A DNA stretch of 64,000 nt from Cytospora piceicola (lineage: Eukaryota > Ascomycota > Sordariomycetes > Diaporthales > Cytosporaceae): positions 1,116,001-1,180,000 of the forward strand of contig JALQBC010000009.1 of assembly GCA_023375675.1 (NCBI GenBank), read 5' to 3'. Below the pieces are notes generated by a model. It saw only the letters and a list, made by a program, of their open reading frames with translations, had not been told where the DNA came from and did no database searches. This document shows, piece after piece, positions 47,810 through 59,492 of the stretch. How positions within the stretch are numbered: position 1 is the stretch's first letter; each line of letters opens with the position of its first letter. The translations under genes and the position numbers were made by a program.

Positions 47810-48130
47810 CGGTTTTATATTAACTACTACGTTTTAAATAAGATTACTTAGTAAAACCGGTATCCGCTCTTTTTTATTAAAAAAACGTTACGTTCCTTTT
47901 TTAAATCTCGGTAGTTTATTAAACTTAATATCTGCTTTACGTTTTATCGTATTCGGATAGCTTTAAACGATAAACCTTTAACTACGTTTTATATATATTT
48001 CGGTTTATTCGAATAGCTTATTTACTTATTTAGCTTAATAGGCGTTCCGGTAACCTTTTAAAAGTTTATTAACGATATCTTACGTAATATTCTCGACGAC
48101 TATATTACGGCTTACCTTAATAACCTATTT
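47810..48130 (+). pseudogene. Reverse transcriptase remnant of the first element
   Basis: In one + frame the blocks RFYINYYVLNKIT, NRYPLFFIKKTL, FIKLNI and FGLFE appear in the order of a Ty3/Gypsy RT. The catalytic YxDD box reads YLNN at 48,113-48,124, as expected if both Asp codons suffered G-to-A change. Numerous TAG/TAA codons interrupt it. Confidence 0.85.
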
Positions 48131-48639
48131 ATTTTCTCTTTCGGGTTTCGGCGAAACTATATATAGAAGATATAGAAAGTTTTATACCGTCTTTATAACG
48201 CTAGGCTTTACCTTAACCTTAAAAAGTACGAGTTTACTATAATAAAAACTAAATACTTCGGTTTTATTATTTAAGCTAAAATAAAGGTCCGGACCGATTC
48301 CGAAAAGGTTATAGCTATCCGCGATTAAGAACTTTTTATAAAACTTCGAAACGTTTATAGTTTTCTTAAGTTTATAAACTTCTACCGTAACTTTATTAAT
48401 TACTTTTTTAAAGTAGTCGAACTTTTCGTCTGTTTTACTTATAAAAGCGTTTTTTTTTAATAGACTAAAGTAAAAAATAATGCTTTTAAGGCGTTTAAGC
48501 TTACTTTTATCTCGGCTTCGGTTTTCGTTTAATAAGATCTCGATTTAAAGTCGGTAGTCGAAGCAGATTACTTTAAAAACGTTTTTAGAAGATATCTTTT
48601 TTAATATAATATTAATAGTATTTTTCGTTCTGTCGTTTA

Positions 48640-48720
48640 TTACTCTGTACGCTTAATACCGGCTGAACGAAATTATACTATTTATAATAAAAAGCTTTTA
48701 GCGGTTATTATATATTTTTA
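48640..48720 (+). pseudogene. RNase H remnant of the first element
   Basis: AERNYTIYNKKLLAVI is readable in the + frame at about 48,661-48,708, matching the conserved RNase H block that follows RT in Ty3/Gypsy polyproteins. In-frame stops follow immediately. Confidence 0.75.
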
Positions 48721-49399
48721 AACGTAGTCCTCGGAGTTATAAAGCGTTTATACTTTCTTTACTATCTTTACTAACTATAAAAGCTTTAAACACTTTATAA
48801 AGCTGCGCTTTATTTTTAAACGTTAAGCCCGGTAGTTCGAAACTTTCTTTTTATTCTGTTACTACTTAAAATACCGCCTCGGTTTATTAATAGTACGCCT
48901 CGATATACTTTCTTATCGGAAGTAAAATATCGCCGACGAAAAGTAGCTTTACGTTTATATTTTTTAACTAATTACTATCTTTCGGCTAACTACTTTTATC
49001 TTTTAATATAAATCTTTTACCTAAACGTTTTCTTTTCTTTTTTTAAGGTTTTCTTTTTTTAAAAACCTCGACTTATAAATACTATAAAACGTAAGTATAA
49101 GCGTAAACCGGTTATACTGCCTTTAGCTAGTATTTATTTAAGATAACGTTTATTTATTCTTTAAAAACGTAAAAACTTATAAGTAGATTATAAACTGCTT
49201 TTTTAATACTTAAAGAGCTTTATTATACCGAAAACAACTTTAGCTTTTATACTAAAAAGCTTTTACTATAAAAATACTTTAATAAGTTTATAACTTTCCG
49301 TTTATTAGCTATCTAGGCTATAATAATATCTTCGTTATTTTATAACGAGACTACTATTAAGACGGGATATCTTAAGATATTTATCGTTTCGTTTAAAAC

Positions 49400-50550
49400 T
49401 ATAATATATATATCTATAGTATACTATTTCGACGTTTACGATAAAACCTACTTTAACTCTTACCGGTTTTAAAACGTTTTTAGTTTTAAATTTCTGTAAA
49501 CTTTATAATTTACCTGCCTACTTATACCGACTCTTTTCCCTTATACTTAATAGTTATTCCTAACCGCTTTTCGAAGTATATTTAACTTAAAGTAATAACG
49601 TTTATAAAAGCCGAAAAGTATACTTTCCGCTTTTATAACGTTTAGTAACGGTTTTATAGCTTTTTTTAATCTATTATTAATAATTATAGATCGGACTAAG
49701 TAAAGGAATTTTAAACTTACTTATATTATACTATCGGGACTTTATAACTTCTCTTTACGTTATATTACTTATAGATAAATAAAAGTATAGAAAAAGCTAA
49801 TTAAGAAGTATAAAAGTACTTTCGTACTTATTTTATATTTTCTTAGTTCGACTAAGCTAAATATCTACCTTTTACTTAATTAGCCTTTAATAAATATAAC
49901 TCGATAGTTACCGACGTTAGTTTTAACCGACTTTTTAATAGTTTTAATATTAGTATTATTTTATAATAAGACTTATTTACTTACTTTTTCCGGAGTTTTA
50001 AGAGATAAACCGTTATCTTTTTAAATTACTTTTATAAAGGGATAAATTTTACTTAAGCCGTAATAGCTTATATTTAATAATAATAAAAACTCGGGGTAAA
50101 CCGTTAACGTTACTCGGTCGAAAGATATATCGTAGGCGATAAGGTTTAGCTTTCCTTTTATAATATTAAAACTAATTGTTTTAAAAAAAAGCTCGACTAG
50201 CTTTACGTTAAGTATACTATTATTACTATTCTTAGCTTATTTATAATTACTTTTAATATTCCGGGTAATATTTATCCGATATTTTATATAGAATTAGTCG
50301 AATACGTTAAAGATAATCTTTTCCTTTCTTAAAATAAAACCGATACTTAGTTTAGCTTTATTTTAGTCCTTTCTCTTAAAGACGGTTTCTTTTAAAAGGA
50401 GTAGTTTATTAAAGAGATTTTAGCCGCTAAGAATATATTAAAGAGAAGTAAACGTCGTATAATATTAGTTAAGTAGCTATATTATAATACCTTCGAATAG
50501 TAGCCTTTAAAACTTTATAAAGATATCGAAGCTTTAAACCGGTTCGAGGC
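49400..50550 (+). pseudogene. Integrase and chromodomain remnant of the first element
   Basis: The integrase core is only faintly readable. Its C-terminal end is clear as PGNIYPIFYIELVEYVK at 50,261-50,311. A chromodomain follows at 50,413-50,550, with RRIILVK, a stop where the family has Trp, then the Y..., FE**P and DIEALNRFEA blocks in the right spacing. The chromodomain places the element in the chromovirus branch of Ty3/Gypsy, whose members target heterochromatin. Confidence 0.8.
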
Positions 50551-50559
50551 GTTATAAGG

Positions 50560-52730
50560 CGATATTTATATATATAACAGACTAGTCCCGGCTATAATAT
50601 TATAACACCTTAATCCTCTTCTTTTACGATATACGATATAGCTTTAATAAAAGTCTATACCGGATAAATTATTACCTATTATAGTTTTTACTTAATAACT
50701 TATTATTTAAAATAAACGAGTTTTAAGTAGATAAAGTACCGGGAAATAATACGGATAAAAATAAAGGTTACTTAGTATACTATCCGAAGCCGATAATACT
50801 ACTATAATACCGTTATATAGCCGTATATATAAACTAACAGATATATAAATAAACCCTGATAAAACCGCCGTCGGAATATAACGCGACTACTAATATAAGC
50901 TATTAAGTATATAACTAAAAACCGACGATATCGCTACTAATACTTACCTTTTTATAAAAGAAGAAATACCTAACGTAGTTAAAACTAAAACACCTTTTTT
51001 TTATTAACGCTTTCTGCCGCGCCGGAGTTAATAGCTCCGGTAAAGGTTTCCTTTTATATATCGACCGAAGGGTTATAACGGTAACAGTATATACGGTAGG
51101 CGATAGTATTACCGGATAGGCTATTATCTTTCTTATTATCGTCGTTTTCTTTTATAGAAGGTATAAAAGATCCGGACCGACGTCGGTTATAGCTTATTAC
51201 CGAACCGTTTCGTTTTCGGTAGGCGGAACGTTAAGCTTACTATTATAGGCTTTATAGTAGCTTTAGATTACTTTTTATTAGCTAGTTTTAGACTACGTCG
51301 TGTTTAATATAACGGCGGCTTTCTATTTATATATTTTTTTAAAATCGTTAGTTCTGCTTTTATATTATATTAGCTTTACCTTTTATATAAGACTATTATA
51401 GGCCTTTTATAAAGCTTTTACTTACCGAAATACGTTATATAATAGCGTTAGTTTAACCGATTCCTTATATTAAAACGTAAATACTATTATAAAGTTAGTT
51501 CTTAAGTTAACCTCTGCTTAAAAGGAAGTAACGGGATAAAGTAACAGAGAACAGCTACCTTAATAATACTTATATAGCGTTAGTACGTATATTTAAAAGG
51601 GAGAACTACTTTATAACGTCGGTAATATCGGTTAAGCTTTATATAAAAGTAACAGGGTCGGTATATATCTACTTACGTTTATAGCGTTAAGCTTAAAGAG
51701 TTATTATAATAGCGTTTATATTTTTTAGCGGCTTTTACTAAGTAACGATAAAGATATCGAAGACTTAATAACAGATATTATTATACTAACGTATAAAAAT
51801 AGCCTTATAGCTTTTTTAAGCTTTATTTTTTTTATAGGCTTCGGTTATGATATATTTACGGCTTTTTATTATAGCTATTATCTTACGGATAGTACGGCGT
51901 AAGTTTATAAACCCGGTATATAAGTATTCGCCTTAGAAATACTTAGTATAGCCGCGACTATACGTAAAATAACCGTTATTACGACCTCGGATATAATTTA
52001 TTTTACTATAGTTACAGGCGCGACCGAGATAAGGTAAGTATAGAAAGTTAAGTTACTCCGGGCCTTTCGTATCTTCGTTATCGGAATCGTTAATAATAAT
52101 AAAGCCGCCGACTATATATTAGTTTTTCTATAAGTATATTAATACTATACGTTTATAATATACCTATAAGAGTATCGGGAAGAGTTTTTACCTCGAGAGG
52201 ATCGTTATCGTTATAGCCGCTAAAACTATTACTATCGTTACTACCGGAAGGTAAAAGAAGGGGAAGGGCGATTATAGATATAATTAGAAAGGTTTAAAGA
52301 TTAATAGTTATCGATAATAGTTAACGCGCTTTAAAAATATATTTAAAGTTAGTTATTAATAAAGATTAAGTTAATAAAGTAGTTAGATATAGAAGAAAAA
52401 AGAAGTAAGATATAATATAAGATAAAGGTAAGGCGTATATAGGTTAATACTTAGTTATTATTAAGATAAAAGAACTTACGTTATAAACCGTTTATAAAAC
52501 GTGCTTTTTATATTATTAAAACGTACCCGGTTATTAAGTAATATAGGGTTTTAACGTTTATAGAGCGCGTGTTATTATAAAGCTATTACTAGCTATATTA
52601 ACGTTAGTTATTTAACGATATATACCTTTATATAGCTAACTATACTACTATATCTTAATCGGGCGACTTATACTTTCTATACTAAGTAGTTTTTTATTAA
52701 CTACTCCGGGCCCCTGGTAGAAGAAGGCTA
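50560..52730. other. Unassigned internal 2.1 kb of the first element
   Basis: Lies between the chromodomain and the 3' LTR, where most fungal chromoviruses have little sequence. It is heavily RIP-mutated. In the + frames there are Lys-rich strings around 52,255-52,330 and a Tyr-rich string near 52,480-52,620, where former Cys codons could now read Tyr. It could be an extra 3' open reading frame, captured host DNA or a nested insertion. I cannot assign it. Confidence 0.5.
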
Positions 52731-52971
52731 TATTATAAGCTCGAGCTTTAAGGCTCGCGTATAAGGTTAAGGAACAGGACTATAGTCTTTTAAAGTACGG
52801 GACTATAACGGGCTTATAAAAGGCCTACGATGCCTTTATAGCAGACCTTTTGTAATATATATATAATAAAAAGAAGTTCTCTTTTAGGGAACTTCCTTTT
52901 TTCCTCTTTATACTTTAGAATACATCCCTTTAGCACCTACTTACTGTCGTATCGTAGGCTAGCCCTTAACA
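52731..52971 (+). repeat. 3' LTR
   Basis: 241 bases. Compared with the 5' LTR there are 36 differences, all transitions, and no gaps. The inner (left) half is more mutated and the outer (right) half keeps more G/C, the mirror image of the 5' LTR. Confidence 0.93.
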
Positions 52972-53528
52972 CTTACTTACTTACTTACTTACCTACTTAC
53001 TTACTTACTTAATTACCTACCTACTTACTTACTTACTAACTTACTAGCTAACTTACTAGCTAACTTAGTTATTTACCTACCTACTTACTTACTTACTTAC
53101 GTATTTACTAACTTACTTACTAACTTATTAACTTACTAACTTACTAACTTACTTATTAACTTATTTACTAACTTATTTACCTACCTACCTACTTACTTAC
53201 CTACTTACTTACTAACTAACTTACTAACTTACTAACTTACTTACTTACTTACTTACTTACCTACTTACTTACTTACTTAATTACCTACTTACCTACTTAC
53301 TTACTAACTTACTAGCTAACTTACTAGCTAACTTAGTTATTTACCTACCTACTTACTTACTTACTTACATACTTACTAACTTACTTACTAACTTATTAAC
53401 TTACTAACTTACTAACTTACTTACTAACTTATTTACCTACCTACTTACTTACTTACTTACCTACTTACTTACTAGCCTACTTACTTACTTATTTACTTAC
53501 TTACTTACTTACTTACTTATTTACTTAA
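52972..53528. repeat. CTTA/CTAA-type tetranucleotide array, right part
   Basis: Continuation of the array interrupted by the LTR element. It contains an internal higher-order repeat: a segment of about 300 bases (CTTACCTACTTACTTACTTAATTACC... onward from about 52,987) recurs from about 53,258. Confidence 0.9.
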
Positions 53529-54208
53529 TTCGAATCTAAGGGCTTATATAAGCCTTCGGTAAAGAAAAAGAAAGGGAAAGTTTAGGGTTCGGGTTAAGAA
53601 CCTTAAGAACCTAGAGAATTAAAACTATTAGCTTTAATAGTAAGCTTACCTTAAAGGCTACGATTTAATTAAATATACCGTTTAATAGCCCTTTTTCTAC
53701 AAATTCAGATTTAGGTAACTACGTTTTAATCGGATTAAAACTCGAGCGTGCATCTTAGTTCGAACTTAAGGTCCTCGGTAGAAAGGAAGGGAGGGAAAGG
53801 CTAAGGTTCGGGTTAAGAACTTTAGAAACTTAAGGAATTAAGACTATTAGTCTTAATAGTAAGCCTACCTTAGGGGCTACGATTTAATTAAATATACTGT
53901 TTAATAGCCCTTTTTCTACAGATTCAGATTTAGGTAACTACGTTTTAATCGGATTAAAACTCGAGCATATATCTAAGTTCGAATCTAAAGGCTTATATAA
54001 GCCTTCGGTAAAGAAAAAGGAAGGGAAAGGCTAGGGTTCGGGTTAAGAACCTTAAGGAACCTAAAGAATTAAAACTATTAGTTGTAATAGTAAGCCTACC
54101 TTAAGGGCTACGATTTAATTAAATATACCGTTTAATAGCCCTTTTTCTACAGATTCAGATTTAGGTAACTACGTTTTAATCGGATTAAAACTCGAGCGTG
54201 CATCTTAG
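53529..54208. repeat. Three tandem ~230-bp repeats
   Basis: Units begin at TTCGAA: 53,529-53,758 (230 bases), 53,759-53,977 (219) and 53,978-54,208 (231). They share GGTTCGGGTTAAGAAC, GCTACGATTTAATTAAATATAC, TTTAATAGCCCTTTTTCTAC and AATCGGATTAAAACTCGAGC. Differences are mostly transitions plus a few short gaps. Units 1 and 3 are more alike than either is to unit 2. A fourth TTCGAA starts the next segment but is not followed by another unit. Confidence 0.92.
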
Positions 54209-54530
54209 TTCGAACCTAATCGTAAGCCTTATCGTAGGTCCGACCTTATCTAGGCCTTAAAGTGACTGTAAGTCTTCCGGCAGGCATTAAAAGGCCTTAC
54301 AATCTCTAGTTCTCTTAGCCGTTCGACGGCTAAAATCACTACTTTTCATAGCCAATCAGATCCTCTAGACGGGTGCTATAGCGAATCAGCATAATTGTAA
54401 TTCAGAGCCAATCAGAATCAAAAACAGGTGGCACACATCTCAAGGGCAACAATTTTCTATTGTGCTCGCCCGCATTGTAAAACAAACATCAACCTTCCTA
54501 ACGGAAGGCATATAGGCGGTGTTTTTAATA
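54209..54530. other. RIP-free island with CCAAT boxes
   Basis: About 320 bases in which CpA and TpG are again frequent (for example CAGGTGGCACACATCTCAAG), set inside the RIP-mutated block. It contains two identical GCCAATCAGA words (54,351-54,360 and 54,407-54,416), a related GCGAATCAG between them (54,381), and a perfect hairpin TTAGCCGT-TCG-ACGGCTAA (54,315-54,333). Near its right end is CCTTCCTAACGGAAGG. It looks like unique or low-copy regulatory DNA, perhaps the promoter side of a decayed gene or element. Confidence 0.7.
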
Positions 54531-54600
54531 CGTTTTATAGTCGGTTTATTATAGTCGGCTTAAGCTATACCGAGTAAGAAAAGCGATATAAAAAGCTATA

Positions 54601-54707
54601 ATACCTTTTACGGTCGGTCTACTATAGAATATATAACTACTTAAGTAGTAACTACTTAAGTAATAGCTACGATACTTTTATAGTCGGTCTGCTATAAAAT
54701 ATATAAC
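54601..54707. repeat. Imperfect 36-bp direct repeats with central palindrome
   Basis: ATACCTTTTACGGTCGGTCT... (54,601-54,637) and ATACTTTTATAGTCGGTCT... (54,672-54,707) share the GTCGGTCT core and the ATATATAAC ending. Between them lie ACTACTTAAGTAGT (perfect palindrome) and a second ACTACTTAAGTAAT. Confidence 0.75.
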
Positions 54708-57700
54708 GTATACTAAAAGGACAGCTACTAGATTATAATATAAGCGATATAGGAATTATCGCTTAAAGATTAGTTATAAAAAGCCTCTGGTATAAAAAAG
54801 ATAAAAAAGAAGGCTATTCGATTAAATACTAAAGATAATAAAAACGATAAATTATTATAATCGTTTATATAATATTTTAACGTTTAAAATTTATATATTT
54901 TAATTTAAATATTCTTATCTTTATTTATTATAAAGTTATTATCGTTATTACCTTATTATTATTAAAGCTATTATTTACCTTTAGAACTATTATTACTATC
55001 GTTACCTTTATTATTCTTTATACCGTTAATATCTATACCGTTACCTTTAACGTTATTATCTTTAAAACTATTTTTACTTTCGTTTATAATATTATTTAAT
55101 ACTACCGCCTATACTAATAGCGATATATTACTCGGCTAAAAGGCGGCTAGCTATAATAATCGTCGACGTATTATAAAATCCTTTACCTTTAAAGACTAAC
55201 GTTTTAAAAACCTTTTTAAAAAGTAACTATCGTTAGAATTCTAACGTTTTAAAGTCGACTTTAAATTCGAAACCGGCTATTATCTAATAACGATATCTCT
55301 AATAGTAATATTTACCTTACCCTTTCCAGACGTTTTACTTTTTTCGGAAGCCTTACCTTAAAGTAATAGCTGTAAAGTTTAACTATCGTTTCCGGTAAGC
55401 TTTTAACCTTTAAGGTATATATATACTTTTATATAAGCGATCGAAACGTAGTTATTAATCGACTTAAGTATATCGCGGTTTATATAGTAGCTGCTTAATA
55501 ACTAGTGTTATAAAAGACTACTTTTTTTTAAAAATAAATAAAAGTATTCGAAATATATATGTTTCTTTAGGTTAGTAGGGATACCGTCGTTATTCGAGAA
55601 GATATTTCGAAGCTTTTTAAAAAGGTTTTTAACCTTTCCTATAAAGTCTAATAACTCGATCTTAAGTATTAAATAGTACTTTATAATATACTTTTTAAAC
55701 CGGTAAGATATATTAGTCTCGAATTTATAATACTAATAATAGTATTCTTACGGTAATAGTATAAAGGTCGGGTTATAGAACTTATACTTTAAACTTCGAA
55801 AATATCGATAAATATAATTAGTCCGCGTAAATCTGTATTTATAAGCTTTATAAATAAAAGGTTTTTCCTTCTATTTATCGCTTTAGCCTTTCTTTTACAG
55901 ACCGCGATCTTACGTAGCCTTACAGTTATTCTAGGAATCCTAAAGTATTTACGATAAAGAAGGCTTTTAAACGGCCTTTTACGTCTAAACGACAGCCTTA
56001 TTAATAATATTCATCTTACCTTTAAAACAGAGATTAAAGTAAAAAACGACCTTTTTATAAGTTTCCGAGTCTTTATATTTCTGTTAATTATACTTTCTGT
56101 TAGTCTCGATATAACAGACCGAGTATTAAAACGTCTTTAATAGCCCTTAGTTAAGCTTACCGCGGTTGTTTATATACTATTAATAGAATTAAAAGGCTTA
56201 ATACTAGCTAAGTAAACTTATTTTATCCGCTTAATAAAAGCCGTATTTATAAACTATTATCGGATATAATCGCTTTTTTAAAGGTATATAACTTTAACGG
56301 TATCGATCGAAGTATTATTTTATATTAAATCTCTTTTACTTCTTAGTATAATCGATATAGTTATAATAAAGGTATTTCTAAAAGAACTTATAAGCTTAAT
56401 CGAAAACCTCTTCTATATTAAAATAAGAGTTAATATCCCGATAAGCTTTTAAAGCTTCTTAATAAAAAAATAACCTTTAATAATCGTTATACTTATACTT
56501 TTACTTACTATAAAAACAGTTAAAGTAGTATTAAAGCTAGTTAGCGTTAAAGTTACCGGTAATATAATTAAGGTACTAAAAAAAAAGAAGTTAGTTTTAA
56601 CTATCTATAAGTTAGGTATATAGAAGGTCCGGTAAGTTAAGGTTTAAAAATAAAGAATTAAAGGCTTTTATTTTAAGACGTTCTTTTAAAGCTTATCGCT
56701 TTTTACTAAGTTTAAGGTTAAACTTTTAAAATAGATTATTTATTAAAATTTATAATAAGTAAGTAAACTAAGCTAGCTAAAACGAAAGATCGTAAAAGCT
56801 TATAACTTTATTCGTAATATTACTATCTTAAAAAACTTTATAAAACTTATTTTAAAAGCTTTCGACCGAATCGAATAAGTCCGGGTATTTAATAAGTTTA
56901 ACTACCGGTAATAAAAAACTTTAATATCCCGAGAATATTACTAAGTTCAGAGGTTTTTACGTAGTAGGTATATAGCGGAAAGGGCTATACTCGAAAGGTA
57001 TAATCGGGAAGCTTTAACAGTCTATAATTAACTATTAAACCTCGAGTATAAAATCTAGCGAAAAACGGTCTTTACTTAGCTGTCGGTTATTAACTTTTTA
57101 AATAGCTTAAGCGACTTATTATAAGACGTTATAAATAATCTAAAAAAGAAATCGCTCTTAATAAACACTTAGTTTAGGCTTATAAAGGTTATAATATACT
57201 ATAGCTTTATTATATTATATATAAAAATCTAATAAAACTAGTATAGTATATAAAGTACCGATCGTATAGCTAAAAGAGCGTAGCTAACTATAGTAAAAGA
57301 TATAAAAGGAATAAATCGTATTATTAAGAAGTATATAGGTTTTAAATTCCGATTCGCTAAGGCTATAGCTTTTAAAAATAGCTAAACAGCTTTATTAAAT
57401 CCGGGATACTTCTTAAATTAATATATTATTAAAAGATCTTATTTTATTATAATAAAGTGTAAAAGGCAGACGTTTAGCCTTTATAAGCTTTTCCTTTATA
57501 ATTCGTGTTTTCTTCCTTATCGAAACGGTCTTAAGTACTATTTAAAGGTTTTCGTTCGTTTACTTAGCCTATTATTTATACCGAGCTTAATATTTCTAAA
57601 AAAACCTTAATAGACGTCGAGCTACTACTAGGTTTTCTATAGCTACGGTAAACTATTAAAGTATAAAAAGGCGTTAAGCCTAAAGAGTTTCGAAATCTTA

Positions 57701-58960
57701 CGAAACTCTTTACTAATATACGCCGATTATAAGGTTAAAGAGAAACTAATTCTAGCCCTTTACCTAGTTTAAAAAGACTATTATAACTACTATATTAACC
57801 TTTATATAATAATATAAAGCCCTTTAATAACGAGTAAAGGGTATAAAAGCCTTTAAGGATAATATAAATAGTAAGGCCGGGAAGAGGGTGTTTTAGTTAG
57901 TTAAAAAGTCGAAGGCTTATAGGTTTAAGAAATCGTCGGCCTTTACTAATATAATTTTAGCTAACAGGATTAAATAAAAGTTATACCGGAAGCTGTTTAT
58001 AATATCTTTAAGGCGTTTATTATACTTTTTTTTAAAAAGGCCGGGTATAAGTTTATAGTTTCGAAGGTGTTTCCGAAGCTTATATCCCTTTAATTTAAAT
58101 GTAAAAATATCTTTAAGAACGACTAAGAATACTTAGTTATTAGCTTTCTAGTCGATATATATTTTAATAATAATTATATAGTTGTTTTAAACGTAAAGCT
58201 TAAACGCTCTTTTAAACTTATTTTTATCTTTAATATCGCCGAGCTTTTAAATAATTACGGCTTTCTATAGCTTAGTAACGTCTTTAATACTTTCGCCTTA
58301 ACTTATAACCGCCGTCGGGTTACCTTTATAGACGATTTTACGTTATATCTCGGTAATAAAAAGTCTATACTCTTACCTGTTTAGTTATTAAAGTATATCG
58401 ACGATTATAGTATATAGGAACTAAATATCGATACTGGCGGCTATTAAAACAGGTATAAAAAGTTCTCGGGTAAAAGTAGTATATAGCTTTTATAAAGCCG
58501 ATATCGTATTAAAATATAAAAGCTTCCCTTTAAACTTAACGATTAAAGTTTAATATAAGCCGATAGATAATAGGTTTATAACTATAGTATAAATAAAAGC
58601 TAACTTAATATTTTTTATTTTTTAACTTAACTAAACGATAATATCTTTCTATACGCTTACTAGTAATAAGAGTACCTCGAGGAAAAAGTACTTTATACCG
58701 TATCTCTGTTAAACGAGTTATAATAACGTATTTATTTCGTTATCTTTAAGCTAAGCCTGTTAGTTTATTAACTTAAAGGCTTTATTAAGGAAACGTGTTT
58801 AGTTTAGCTATATAAATACCTTAAATCTATCTCTTATCCCCTGTTAAGATTATAAAAGGCTGTCGGCTAGTTTATTATCCCTTCGGATATAAAAAAACTG
58901 CTTAACGGCGATAATAACGGTAAAGGTAATAACGAAAGTAATAGCTTAGTTATAGGTTTA

Positions 58961-59150
58961 TATCGATAACTTACTAGGTATTGTATAAGGTTAGTTAGCT
59001 GTTTTATCTTTTCTTTAAAGGTTCGGCTTTATTAGATATAGTTAGTATTAAATAATCGAAATAAAGACTAAAAAGCTTATTATCGATAACTTATAAAGTA
59101 TTATATAAGATTAGTTAGCTGTTTTATCCTTTTCTTAAAAGGTCGGCTTT
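58961..59150. repeat. Tandem ~120-bp duplication
   Basis: TATCGATAACTTAC... GTTAGTTAGCTGTTTTATC...GGTTCGGCTTTA at 58,961-59,030 recurs at 59,081-59,150 with a few substitutions, mostly transitions. Both copies end in an AAGGTTCGGCTTT/AAGGTCGGCTTT word. Confidence 0.8.
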
Positions 59151-59492
59151 AAAGCCGACTTTCTAAAGTTAAAAGATAGTTTAATTTAAATGTTATTAAT
59201 AACGACAGAGAAGAAAAGGTTTTATATTACTTATACGTTTACTTATAATAGCCGGAGGTTTAGTATCGGATTAAAGTTACTTATATAATAAAAATTAGTT
59301 TAATAAAAATTAGTCTAATAAAATCTAAATATCTTTAAGATTTCTTAAATAAGGTTTATATAAAAATGTTAGTTTATAGATAAGATAAGTAAGCTTAAAG
59401 ACTAGGATTCTGTTATTATTATATTTATTTAATAGTAAAGGATAGAATAAAGTTAAAAAACTAAGAGAGCGTTTAGAAAATAGTATTAGCTA

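Larger units (their letters stand above)
45389..52971 (+). mobile_element. RIP-degraded Ty3/Gypsy chromodomain LTR retrotransposon, full length
   Basis: Bounded by two 241-base LTRs (45,389-45,629 and 52,731-52,971), total 7,583 bases, inserted into the tetranucleotide array. CTTAC flanks both ends, which fits a 5-base target duplication but is not independent proof inside a CTTA array. Recognisable remnants in the + frames run in Ty3/Gypsy order: reverse transcriptase (47,810-48,130), RNase H (about 48,660), integrase (about 49,400-50,310) and a C-terminal chromodomain (50,413-50,550). All are broken by many TAA/TAG codons of the kind RIP makes. A purine-rich tract (52,716-52,727) precedes the 3' LTR. 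Another 2.1 kb between chromodomain and 3' LTR is unassigned. The element is certainly non-functional. Confidence 0.92.

Noticed and set aside
55190..56700. Weak resemblance to the fungal FluG/DUF3435 recombinase-like family
   Set aside because: Only a short order of hydrophobic words (such as LFIALAF) is similar, and the frame has many stops. AT-rich DNA gives such matches by chance; a de-RIPed consensus would be needed.
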